From assembly GCA_039105265.1 (NCBI GenBank), contig JAPFFF010000059.1, positions 248,001-312,000 on the forward strand: a DNA stretch of 64,000 nt. Reading direction: 5' to 3'. This document shows, one piece after another, positions 1 to 10,255 of this stretch (within the stretch, counting starts at the first letter, position 1; each line of letters begins with the position of its first letter). The stretch comes from Tritrichomonas musculus (taxonomy: Eukaryota > Parabasalia > Tritrichomonadida > Tritrichomonadidae). A model generated the notes under the pieces. The model made no database searches. It saw nothing but the letters and a program-made list of their open reading frames with translations, and was not told the DNA's origin. Made by a program: the position numbers and the translations under genes.

Positions 1-129
1 TATAAGATTTTTGTATTTTGAAAGGTTTATATATTTTACAGCAGTACACCCTTAAAATAATATTATGAAAAAGTAAACTATTTTATATTTAACTAATGCA
101 ATGAAATTAATTAAAAAAATTTTAATAAA

Positions 130-600
130 TAATAAATATAAACGAAGATCTGGTTTTAAGAGATGCTCTTGAGGATATGAATGAATCTGATGAAGAATTT
201 CCATCCAGTCGCAGCATATAACAGAAGAAGCTCATCTTGTTCGATTTTTTTCAACAAACTTTTCTATAACAATAAATGAAAGAAAAACTTCATTAATCCA
301 CACAATTTAATGAGGAACAATGCATTATGTTATAGTAAAACCAATTTGACACTTTTTAAGCCAAATATTTCACCATAAATTTAAAGAGGCAATTGTTTCT
401 GTGAAATCTAATTGTTTCAAACGTGTGTCTTCTAATCAAATGTCTATCGTCTTGCTTCTAAATAGAATCGTGTGGTTGATAATATGCTTAATACAAAGAG
501 AGAGAGAAAAAAAGGTAAAACAAAAATGAATGGAAAAGAAATTTTATCTAATTTTATCTGAGTATAAACCATTCAAAAAAAAAAAAAAAAAATTATTTTT
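130..600 (+). pseudogene. decayed coding relic, family not recognised
   Basis: Short open stretches in different plus-strand frames read like protein rather than noise. One is acidic and contains ALEDMNESDEEFPSS (about 145-230); another reads EEAHLVRFFSTNFSI (about 220-310); a third is basic (about 370-500). They are broken several times and no start codon or long frame survives. I do not recognise the family. Codon use is less AT-biased than the flanks. It could be the end of a degenerate repeat-family gene that begins outside the window. Confidence 0.35.
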
Positions 601-863
601 TATAGCGCTAAAATGTGAATACTATATCGTAGAGACTGAATCAAATAAGTTTGAAATTTGTGTTTCATCATAAGACAAAAAAACACTTTCTCAGACTGAT
701 TTTTTGATAGCTTTTGCATATAATCAGTCTTTTTTGAATTCAAAGCGATCATATCTGAATAGAAAAAGTTCAAAAAAGAAAATAACATATTTAGTTAGAC
801 TCCATATGAAAATGTTTAGATATCGTATAGCCTTAATAATAATTTGGACAAAAAACGGAAGCC

Positions 864-990
864 GAAGTGGTTATATCACTTTGTGGAAATTTAGAAAAAA
901 ACTGAAGCGGTCATATCACTTTGTGGAAAATTTATAAAAAATTGAAGCGGTCATATCACTTTATGGAAAATTTGAAAAAAAATTGAAACA
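864..990 (+). repeat. 40-bp tandem repeat in the leader of the ankyrin-pseudokinase gene
   Basis: The block TATCACTTTGTGGAAA recurs at about 873, 913 and 953, a period of 40 bp with small changes. It ends about 35 bp before the ATG at 1024. A reversed copy of this leader at about 23345-23470 holds only one copy of the block, so the unit expanded here or contracted there. It may be part of the promoter or 5' UTR; the spurious 77-codon frame across it is not convincing as a gene. Confidence 0.7.
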
Positions 991-1023
991 GAGAAATTTT
1001 GTTCACAATTAAAATAATAATTC

Positions 1024-1377
1024 ATGGAAGAAAGGATACAAATTCTTCTTGAACATCTTATTGATGAGAAATCGAACAGCAGTTCAATATCAAATGAAAC
1101 AAAATCAATTTTATCTGACTTCAATATCAGCGAAATTAGACTTTTAAGTATATTAAGCCAAAAATTGAAAATCGATCAAAACAATGTTGACAATATCATT
1201 GCCAATTCGAAGGATTTTGAATGTCTCAAAGAGTTATGTCTACTATACAAAGATATTGTTGAAAATTCATCGATAAAACAGAAAAATTTTGTTAATATAT
1301 TAATCATTGATCATTTATTATTAAATATAACAGAATCAAACATTGAAGAATATGTAATTTGTGCAAATCTATTTTAA
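1024..1377 (+). pseudogene. N-terminal part of split ankyrin-pseudokinase gene
   Basis: 117 codons from ATG 1024 (MEERIQILLEHLIDEK) to TAA at 1375-1377. The sequence is helical and polar, like the N-terminal domain that precedes ankyrin repeats in trichomonad proteins. The next frame, from ATG 1384, is in the same reading frame, separated only by the TAA and two sense codons. I therefore read 1024-4578 as one gene of about 1,184 codons with a single nonsense codon. Alternatives are a real short gene with a separate downstream gene, or read-through. No frameshift is present. Confidence 0.6.
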
Positions 1378-1383
1378 TATGAT

Positions 1384-4300
1384 ATGGATATTAATTCTAT
1401 GTATAAAATTATAGTTACACATTGCATCGGTAGACCTAATTCAATATATGAAATAACACTTTTTTGGAAAAGTCTTATTGAAATACACAAAAGCCACAAA
1501 ATGATTCCAAGTATATTACATAACAATTTGAAATACTCATGTTACAATTGTGAACTGGGTAAAATTGATTATTTTTTAAGATATTTTAATATTCTTGAAA
1601 AAAAGCCAAAAAAATTGAATCAAAGAATAATCAAAAGAATAAATTCACAACAAGAATTTGAAATAATAAAAAAAGCCGAAGTTTTTAATCCTCTCTTCAA
1701 AGCAATCCATGATGATAACATTGAAGAACTTCGTAAAATATCAAATGGCAATAATTTTAATATTAATTGTTCTATTTTAAATTCAATGGAAACAATTAAC
1801 AATTGGAGTTTTGACTTCAAAGATAAAATCCAATTAATTAAATTAGCAGCATTTTCGAAAAGTGTCAAAGTATTTAAATATTTAATAATGAATCATGCTG
1901 AAATTGATGATGACTTAATTAATTACGCGATTGCAGGAGGAAATACTGAAATCATTCGAATATGTCAACAACAAGAGTGCCCAATTTCGTTACAATCATT
2001 TGAATACGCAATAAAATACTACCAAAATGACATATTATTATGGCTTATTGAACAAAATTGCGAAATATTTAAAAATCATATCGGTGATATTTTTTATCAA
2101 TCAATTTTTTATTCTAATCCACAGGCATTATTAATAATATTAGACAATGACAACTTTTGTTTAAATCAAGATAATTTTTGTTTTTTTGAAGATGAATGGA
2201 TATCATTTTTATTCACAACTCAATTTTTTGAAGAAAAAATTAGAAAAGCTATAGAAAATGCAGATTTTGGATATCTTGCTAAACATAACATTCATGCATT
2301 TGAAAAATATTTGAAAAATAAAGGTGAACTTGAACAATATAAAAATAAAACGTTGTTTCCACCATATCCGAATGAATTAATTTTAAAAGTTGTAATTGAA
2401 AACAATTATTTTTGTAAAAACATTTCAGTTGCTGGGTTTTCACAAGAATTCATTGTTTTTTTATTTGAAAACCATTTTTTCCATTTCTACAATAAACAAA
2501 ATAAAGAACTTAGTTTGGAATCAGTATTTTATAGAGCCTGTATAGAGAGAATAAAAAAAGGTGACATAAATTTATTATATGAAATTGAAAGGAGTAATCC
2601 AATAATTATTCAAAAAGTCTATAATGATGTATTTCAAAATAAATGGATTGATATAATGATCAATTACTCTTCAATGAGAGAATTTTCTCATGACATAAAA
2701 AAACATTTCATGGAAAGATGCTTAATTGACAATGAATTAAATTTTGATATTCAAACAGAAGGCTTCTGTTATTCATGTTTTTATGGGAAAAATGATCTTG
2801 TATGTGATTTTTTAAATAGAAAATATATTGATGTTAATTCTAAAAAATATTTGACAAAAAACACTCCATTGATACTTGCAATTAGATGTGGTTATACTTC
2901 TATTGTTCAACTTTTAATTAATGATAAAAGAATTGATGTCAATTTGTATTGTGATGAAAAACATCAAACACCTTTTTATTACGCATGTGAAGATAATTAT
3001 ATTGATTTAGTTGAGTTGTTATTAAAAGATGAAAGAGTTGATATTAATATTCCAAATATAGAAGGAAAGACAGCATTTTTAGTTGCTTGTGAAAAAGGGT
3101 ATTATAGAATTGTTAAGAGACTTCTTCAAAGAAAAGATTTGATAAAAGGATCTCCATTTAATTTAGCTGTTACCAATTGGCAACATAAAACAGTTAAACT
3201 TTTAATTGAAAGTGGTTTAAATATTAATAATGAAAATGATAAAAATCCTCTTCAGATTGCATGTTTAAGCGGTGATTTAAAAATGGTAGAACTTTTATTT
3301 TCAACGGATTTAAAAAAAGATATTGTTGATGATGAAGGAAGAACTCTTTTACATCTTGCTTATATAAATAGAAAACAAGACATAATAGATTTTTTGATTG
3401 AAAAAGGATTTGATAAAGAAGTTAAAGATAAATCAGGACTTATACCAGTTCAATATTCTCAATTAACTGGAATTTTTAAGCATGAAAAAAATCCAGTTAT
3501 TAATGAAAGTATGGTAATTCTAACTTTTGAAAAAATCAAAGAATATTCTCGATTAAAAGGATTAGTCAAACATATAAACTTTTTGAAATATACCATTTCA
3601 TCATTACAAATATATGGAATTCAATTCAATGACATCAAAGATTTATTTGTGAATAGTAAAGATTATATAATAAATCATTCACCACTATTTCATAAAAAAA
3701 AAATTGGTTCTATTTTTCTTGGAGAAAACAAAATAAATAATCAAAGCGTGGTAATTAAAATTCTCAATGAACACAAAAATGATTTCATTCAACCGTTCAA
3801 ACTTTTTGCCAAAGAAATGCTTCTATTGAAAAAAATAAATCATCCTGCAATAAAGAAATATATTGGTATTGCTTCAGTTCAAATAAAGGAAGAGATTTAT
3901 ATAGAACCAATAATAATAATGCATGAATATTTACCAGTTAAAACATTAAAATTTCAACTTGAATTTGGAAATTGGAATTCAACTAAAAAATATATTTCAT
4001 TACTTGGAATTGCTCATGCAATGAAATGTTTACATAGACAAGGAATCACTCATTTAAATTTAAGGCCTGAAAATATTCTACTCGATGATAATTTGTATCC
4101 AGAAATTTCTGGTTATATGTATCAACAGGATCCAATTTCTGGTTACGATGAAAATTCCATTTATATTGCACCAGAAATTGAACAAAAAAATATATTTAGT
4201 CAAAGTGCTGACGTTTTCTCTTTTGCAATGATTGCTTATTATATTATCACTTCAAAAAATCCATATTTTGAATTTTTTCGTAATATTTATGATCATTATA

Positions 4301-4578
4301 GAAATAATTATAGAAATTATAATGTTTTTGTATATTATCATAACAAATACTATAGGATTATGGACAATATTCGTTATAATAAAAATGATATTGCAAATGA
4401 TATTATGAGAGAACTTATTTCACTATGCGCGAATCCAGAATATGAAAAGAGGCCCCCATTTGACCTAATTTTCTATTATTTGAGCAATTTTGATGTTTGG
4501 CACAGTTATGACTTGAATAAATATGAAATTAATAATTACATTCAAAGACTCAAAAATACTGAATTGGCATTTGAATGA
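1384..4578 (+). CDS. ankyrin-repeat protein with C-terminal TKL-type pseudokinase
   Basis: 1,064 codons in frame with the preceding 117-codon piece. Residues about 460-700 hold some seven ankyrin repeats (for example TPLILAIRCGYTSIVQLL and TAFLVACEKGYYRIVKRL). Residues about 770-1050 form a kinase fold: the lysine of VVIK is kept (about K792) and IAPEIE is kept, but the catalytic loop reads HLNLRPEN, so the HRD aspartate is Asn (about 892), and the DFG position reads GYM (910-912). The glycine loop is also poor. Catalysis is therefore unlikely; a scaffold or allosteric role is inferred. The surrounding wording (NWNSTKKYISLLGIAHAMKCLH) closely matches the active kinase at 23948, which shows shared descent. 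Part of its middle is copied in reverse at 5367-5728. Confidence 0.85.
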   Translation: MDINSMYKIIVTHCIGRPNSIYEITLFWKSLIEIHKSHKMIPSILHNNLKYSCYNCELGKIDYFLRYFNILEKKPKKLNQRIIKRINSQQEFEIIKKAEVFNPLFKAIHDDNIEELRKISNGNNFNINCSILNSMETINNWSFDFKDKIQLIKLAAFSKSVKVFKYLIMNHAEIDDDLINYAIAGGNTEIIRICQQQECPISLQSFEYAIKYYQNDILLWLIEQNCEIFKNHIGDIFYQSIFYSNPQALLIILDNDNFCLNQDNFCFFEDEWISFLFTTQFFEEKIRKAIENADFGYLAKHNIHAFEKYLKNKGELEQYKNKTLFPPYPNELILKVVIENNYFCKNISVAGFSQEFIVFLFENHFFHFYNKQNKELSLESVFYRACIERIKKGDINLLYEIERSNPIIIQKVYNDVFQNKWIDIMINYSSMREFSHDIKKHFMERCLIDNELNFDIQTEGFCYSCFYGKNDLVCDFLNRKYIDVNSKKYLTKNTPLILAIRCGYTSIVQLLINDKRIDVNLYCDEKHQTPFYYACEDNYIDLVELLLKDERVDINIPNIEGKTAFLVACEKGYYRIVKRLLQRKDLIKGSPFNLAVTNWQHKTVKLLIESGLNINNENDKNPLQIACLSGDLKMVELLFSTDLKKDIVDDEGRTLLHLAYINRKQDIIDFLIEKGFDKEVKDKSGLIPVQYSQLTGIFKHEKNPVINESMVILTFEKIKEYSRLKGLVKHINFLKYTISSLQIYGIQFNDIKDLFVNSKDYIINHSPLFHKKKIGSIFLGENKINNQSVVIKILNEHKNDFIQPFKLFAKEMLLLKKINHPAIKKYIGIASVQIKEEIYIEPIIIMHEYLPVKTLKFQLEFGNWNSTKKYISLLGIAHAMKCLHRQGITHLNLRPENILLDDNLYPEISGYMYQQDPISGYDENSIYIAPEIEQKNIFSQSADVFSFAMIAYYIITSKNPYFEFFRNIYDHYRNNYRNYNVFVYYHNKYYRIMDNIRYNKNDIANDIMRELISLCANPEYEKRPPFDLIFYYLSNFDVWHSYDLNKYEINNYIQRLKNTELAFE

Positions 4579-4659
4579 ATTTTTTAATGAAAAGTGTGTA
4601 ACTCAGCATCTAATGGATTTAATGAAGTAAAAAGATATTTTTTCTAATTCTGCATCTGT

Positions 4660-4662
<3 letters not shown>

Positions 4663-4716
<54 letters not shown>
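4663..4716. repeat. 54-nt uninterrupted poly-T tract
   Basis: An uninterrupted run of 54 T on the plus strand, 85 bp after the stop of the pseudokinase gene. The next 150 bp contain several copies of TTGGACAAAAA or its complement. It could be a poly-A tail of a minus-strand insertion or simple slippage; no flanking target duplication was found. Confidence 0.95.
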
Positions 4717-4717
<1 letters not shown>

Positions 4718-5366
4718 ATATACTGGGGATTAGACAAAAAAACCAATTCATTTTTTTCGTCCGTATTCAATTTTTTATTTTTGAGAAGGTATTTTTGTCC
4801 ATATAAAATTTGATTGGACAAAAACACTAGTTTTTCATTCAATTTGGAAATTTGAATTGGACAAAAATACCCAAAAAAATTTAAATGAAAAAATAATTAA
4901 AATTCAACAAAAAATAAAAACTAAATTTAAAAATAAATTATGAATATAAAGTTATTGATTAATTTTTTAAATCATAATCCGTGATACTTAAAAAATCTAA
5001 AAAAATCAAAATTGGATATTATTAAGGTTCATAAAATTCAATCATTTCCAGGATTTTCGATTATAAATAAATAGAAATTAGTTTTTAAAAATGAATTTAT
5101 GCATTTTTATGAGAAATTATAATCAAATTAATGATTTCGAAAAAATCTGCTTTCCAAATTGAATTAAAAAATTCAATGAGTTCTCACAAATATATAATTA
5201 TATAAAAAATGGATATTCATTGATTATTTATGTTAAATATTAATCATAAGTTCATTATAATCAGAAATATCACACTATGGTCTTAGTCACATTTTTTTTT
5301 TTTTTTTACTTCATTATATCGATTTTTAATTAATAAAATTATTTACCAAAATATCTCTAAATAGAT

Positions 5367-5728
5367 TCTCTATACAGGCTCTATAAAATACTGATTCCAA
5401 ACCAAGTTCTTTATTTTGTTTATTGTAGAAATGGAAAAAATGGTTTTCAAATAAAAAAACAATGAATTCTTGTGAAAATCCAGCAACTGAAATGTTTTTA
5501 CAATAATAATTTTTTTTAATTACAACTTTTAAAACTAATTCATTCGGATATGGTGGAAACAACGTTTTATTTTTATATTGTTCAAGTTCACCTTTATTTT
5601 TCAAATATTTTTCAAATGCATGAATGTTATGTTTAGCAAGATATCCAAAATCTGCATTTTCTATAGCTTTTCTTATTTTATCTTCAAAAAATTGAGTTTT
5701 GAATAAAAATGATATCAATTCATCTTCA
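5367..5728 (-). pseudogene. reversed partial copy of the ankyrin-pseudokinase gene
   Basis: The minus strand encodes a fragment nearly identical to residues of the gene at 1384-4578 (matching bases about 2184-2548), including FGYLAKHNIHAFEKYLKNKG and FVFHF-type residues around an F-rich block. Only a handful of residues differ. The upstream edge of the copy joins a 23-A run (5728-5750) exactly where the parent has an oligo-T run, and a 16-T run lies at 5292-5307 beyond the other end. Past about 5367 the match stops and the frame ends at 5326. It has no start region, ankyrin repeats or kinase domain, so it is a gene fragment, not a gene. Confidence 0.85.
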
Positions 5729-5750
5729 AAAAAAAAAAAAAAAAAAAAAA

Positions 5751-8730
5751 GGTACTAGTTTTTTTGCACAAAAAGTGCCCAAAAAGTGACAAATACTGAA
5801 AAAGTTTCCCAAAAAGTGCTTTTTGCACAAAAAGTGACAAATTTGGAGAAAAAAAAAACTTAAATAAATCATAAATAGAATTAAAATGTTTTTATAAAAA
5901 TTATAATATAAAATGTATAAGTCCATATGAAATAAAAAATGGTATAAAATTGAGAAATGCAAATTATCCTATATATTTCATATATTTGATCTAATATTGT
6001 GAAAAAGGCAAATTATCATTTAATGTAGCTTGTATATTAATATTTGCGTGTCATTTTCGCGATAATATTGATACTTCAAATATTGATTGATTTTCTAAAA
6101 ATAAAAGAAAATTACTTATTTGAAATTATTTAACGTTAATTAACAAATTAGTCATCACCATTTTTAATTTAATAATGTTTTTTATGAGATAATTCTATAT
6201 TAAATGTGAGATATTATTTTCTCAGAAAAAAAACAAAATAATTAAAATTGATAATAAAATATTGAATGGCAATAGAAAAATTATTGAATTAATTATTATT
6301 ATATTTCATATTTATTTATTTTAATATGTTCATGCACTATACGGATATATAAACTTTAATCTGCTTATATAATATTATTAAACATATATTTAGTGGTTAT
6401 TTTATATGATATAAATGTTATATTTCATAGAATTCATATTTTATATTTTGTGAATAAAGTATAATTTTGAATAAAAATAATTATATATTGAATGCATTGA
6501 AATATTTATTTTTATAAACGGCTCTTTTATCTTTTATCGATTTATTTTACAATAGAAAAGATTTTTAATATTAATAATATGATATAATTATTTAGTATAT
6601 TGTTCATTATTTTGGAGTTCCTGATATTTTCCTTTATGTGGTGAAAATTGAACAATTTGATGAAAATATTATATCTTCTCTTAATCCAGTTACATAAACT
6701 AGCAATAAACGATATAAAGTAATTTAATAGTTATTATAATTGTTCATTCTTATTCTTTCATTTGTTTTCATAGAATCTTATTTCAAAATATTATATCTTC
6801 TCTTCATCCAGTTATATAAACTAGCAATAAACGATATAAAGTAATCAGAAGATTTAATTTTATTCAAAAAATACATAATAAAATGATCAAATAATTAAAA
6901 TGTTGTAGAGAGATTTCGATAAATCATTTATTTCTTTAGAATCACAATATTTTTATCAGAGTAAAAATTGTTAACAGAATAAAAAAAAAACTTAACCATA
7001 CTAACTTTCTCATTTTATCCGAGATCTGGGTAATAAATGAGATTGTAAATATTATTATACATGAATATTTATTTATATTGTTTAATATTTTTATTAATTT
7101 ATTATTTAATCTTTGTTATAATATTATTTATTTGATTTGTAAATTACATATTCTTAAATTTTATTCAATATATTATAATATTTTTAATACTTTTTTTTAT
7201 TTTAAAAATCTATTTTTATATATTTATATAGTTATGAAATTTTGAATAAATAATACATATAATTACATTTTTACGAAAATATTTTTAATTTTGTTATAGA
7301 AAAAAAATTGAGAGTATTATTCAAAATTTAAGAAAAAAAAAGATATCTACTCTCACTTTTTTTCTTTAGCAAGACAAATTAAAAAATGTAGAAAAATGAA
7401 TATGATATTTTCGTTTTTTTACAAAAGAAATATTATATGTCCAAAAAAAAATTTATGGACACAGATATTCAAAAAATACTCTCAAAAAGAGGATTTTTAA
7501 AAATTTTGTATCCATTAAAATTCTTAAAGCTTCATCAAAAAGTTAGAAAATGGAAACTTTTTTATATGGACACAAAAGCCTAGTAAAAAATCGTTATTAT
7601 TTTAAAAAGATCAATCTTCAGAAAATTTGAATTGATAAAAAACTTTAGGAAAAGTTTAACACAACATCGAAAAATTTAAAACAAAATTTACATTTTTTAT
7701 ATAGCTTTTCTTTAATTTTAGATTTTTAATAAATTAAAAAATTATATTTATTTATATATAAATTAAACAAGCAAAGTAAATACAGTAGTAATTTTATGTT
7801 TATTAAGATATTTTTATTTTTAATATTTTGCATATAATCATATAAATGAAACTATGCAATATCTTTTTTTAGTTTAATATACTATTAATGATATTACAAA
7901 TTTTTATTTTAGAATTTTATCAATGGATTGATATAAGCCAAACAAAATAGGTTCTGTATTTTCTCAAAATCAACAAGACGAAATTTATAGCAGTACTTTT
8001 ATCTAATATAACTCAATCTATAAACATTAATATTATGATATTATTGGAGAAAATGAGGGTAATTTTCAAGGAAATTAAATATTTATTTTTTTTTACTGAA
8101 TTTGCATAAATATCTTATATTTATTAAAAGTTATCTTAAATTTTGCTAGTAAAAAATATCGCTTGAAATAAAATATATTTATATTTATAACAATTAAATT
8201 TAGAATGAAATAATAATCGAAATATTTGAGATATTGAGTTTGGCAAAAGTATTGATATTTTTAAAATATATTTTGCTATTTTATATTAAACATAATTTAT
8301 ATCAAATATATATAGTAAATATATGAATTACTAAACTCAATAAAAAGATATTTGCAAAATTATCACTTCATTTTTTTTAGTTTCACCACACATATATTTT
8401 TGCTTTTTCTTCTCAATTATTTTCCGATCAATTGAAAAAATGAGAGGATTTGAATGCCTTCTCAATGATATTACCTAACATTATCAGCTGTTTAAAAAAC
8501 TTATCTTTAGTAACACCCCGTCATTTTTTTAAAAAACTTTCGATATAATGCATTAAAACAGAAATCGAAGTCCAAAAAAAAAAAAAAAAAAAAAAAAACA
8601 ATTGAATATTTTATTTAAGACATTAATCAAAAATCGGGCTCCGTCCAGCTCTATGTTTTTTAGTACAGTTTTAATATAGCGCCTTACTTTTTTCTCGATT
8701 TTCTTCGTCATATGTTTTTTGAGCGATGTA
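5751..8730. other. gene-free AT-rich stretch
   Basis: No convincing coding sequence on either strand in nearly 3 kb. The left end (5755-5850) holds short repeated words such as CACAAAAAGTG. Between 7440 and 7580 the word TATGGACACA(A/G)A recurs. A 25-A run lies at 8574-8598. Apart from the direct repeat at 6666-6846 I see no further structure. Confidence 0.6.
6666..6846 (+). repeat. direct repeat, two 60-bp copies
   Basis: A 60-bp segment beginning AATATTATATCTTCTCTT and ending GATATAAAGTAAT occurs at about 6666-6725 and again at about 6787-6846, with two or three mismatches. The offset is 121 bp, so the copies are separated by about 61 bp of unrelated AT-rich sequence. Confidence 0.85.
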
Positions 8731-8738
8731 TTTTTTTC

Positions 8739-8755
8739 CTAGGTTTGACTGTCCA
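8739..8755 (+). repeat. left terminal inverted repeat of hAT element
   Basis: 17 bp, identical to the reverse complement of 12575-12591. It is preceded by the 8-bp target duplication TTTTTTTC at 8731-8738. Confidence 0.92.
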
Positions 8756-9188
8756 GTGAAATGACTGTCCTCGCCTTCACTTTTTCTTAAAAATACGTTA
8801 TTTTTGTCACTTTTTTTGGACAGAAAATCGTTATTTTCATCTATATTTGGTCGGAAAATACTCAAAATTTGAAAGGACAGTCCACAGCTAATTTTTTGGG
8901 ACAGTTTTTTCTTTTGTTAATAAATCAAATTTTAAAAGAATATAAAAGAATTTTAAATGCAAAAAAAAAGATAATAGATTAATTTATCAAAAATTTGAAA
9001 GCATTTGAATAGCTATTTCAAATGTTCTCAAAATTTGAATGCCTATTTGGTTTTATAAAATCTTTTTAAAAAAAAGAAAATATCTTGATAATAATTAATT
9101 AATTAATACAATAACCATAAATATTTTATTAAAGAACATATTTAGTCAATTTTAAAATATGTTTTGAGAACGGTTTTTTCTCTCAAGA

Positions 9189-10115
9189 AAGCATTGTGAT
9201 GAGATTTAAGGAGAGCATTGTGATGGAACTTAAGGAGAGCATTGTGATGGAACTTAAGGAGAACATTGTGATGAGATTTAAGGAGAGCATTGTGATGGAA
9301 CTTAAGGAGAACATTGTGATGAGATTTAAGGAGAGCATTGCGATGAGATTTAAGGAGAGCATTGTGATGGAACTTAAGGAGAGCATTGTGATGGAACTTA
9401 AGGAGAGCATTGCGATGAGATTTAAGGAGAGCATTGTGATGGAACTTAAGGAGAGCATTGCGATGAGATTTAAGGAGAGCATTGCGATGAGATTTAAGGA
9501 GAGCATTGTGATGGAACTTAAGGAGAGCATTGTGATGAGATTTAAGGAGAGCATTGTGATGGAACTTAAGGAGAGCATTGTGATGAGATTTAAGGAGAGC
9601 ATTGTGATGGAACTTAAGGAGAACATTGTGATGAGATTTAAGGAGAGCATTGTGATGGAACTTAAGGAGAGCATTGCGATGAGATTTAAGGAGAGCATTG
9701 CGATGGAACTTAAGGAGAGCATTGTGATGGAACTTAAGGAGAGCATTGCGATGAGATTTAAGGAGAGCATTGCGATGAGATTTAAGGAGAGCATTGCGAT
9801 GAGATTTAAGGAGAGCACTGAGACGGAGTTTGATGAGATCAGCAAGGATTAATTAAAGGAGAACAGCTAGATAGAATTTGGAATTAATTTGAACAAAACG
9901 TTGAGATAAGATTTGAGTAAAGTATTGAGAAGGAATTTGAGGATATCATTGGGAATTAGTTTGAGGGAATCGTTGAGAATTGGTTCGAGGAGAGAATGGA
10001 GATAGCATAAGAGAATTGAGGAGAGAGCTCGAGGAGAGAATTAGTTTAAGTAGAGTAATGGGAATTGTTTTGATAGAGCGTTGAGATAGAACTTGATGAG
10101 AGTTGAAATGAGATT
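9189..10115 (+). repeat. 24-bp minisatellite inside the hAT element
   Basis: About 27 near-perfect copies of a 24-bp unit lie at 9189-9835. Two unit forms alternate irregularly: ATGAGATTTAAGGAGAGCAT and ATGGAACTTAAGGAGAGCAT, each followed by TGTG or TGCG. From about 9836 to 10115 the array decays into diverged units (GAGATAAGATTTGAG and similar). Because the unit is a multiple of three and lacks stops, both strands stay open for more than 200 codons. I see no reason to call this a protein: the frame has no non-repeat domain and exists on both strands. It lies on the 3' side of the transposase gene. Confidence 0.93.
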
Positions 10116-10255
10116 TGGCGACCTTGCTAAGTTAAATATGATTAATGATTTAAAATGAAAATAATATATTCAAAAAGTGGAAACAATAAAAAGAAAAAAA
10201 AAGAAAAGTGAAAAATTAAAGAAAATCTTTTATTTAAATGATTGTTATTATTAAT

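Noticed and set aside
704-937. 77-codon frame upstream of the first gene
   Set aside because: It spans a 40-bp tandem repeat in the leader, and the reversed copy does not preserve it as a protein.
9183-9852. Two overlapping open frames of 218 and 220 codons on opposite strands
   Set aside because: They arise because a 24-bp repeat without stops stays open on both strands. There is no non-repeat domain, and the array lies inside a transposon.
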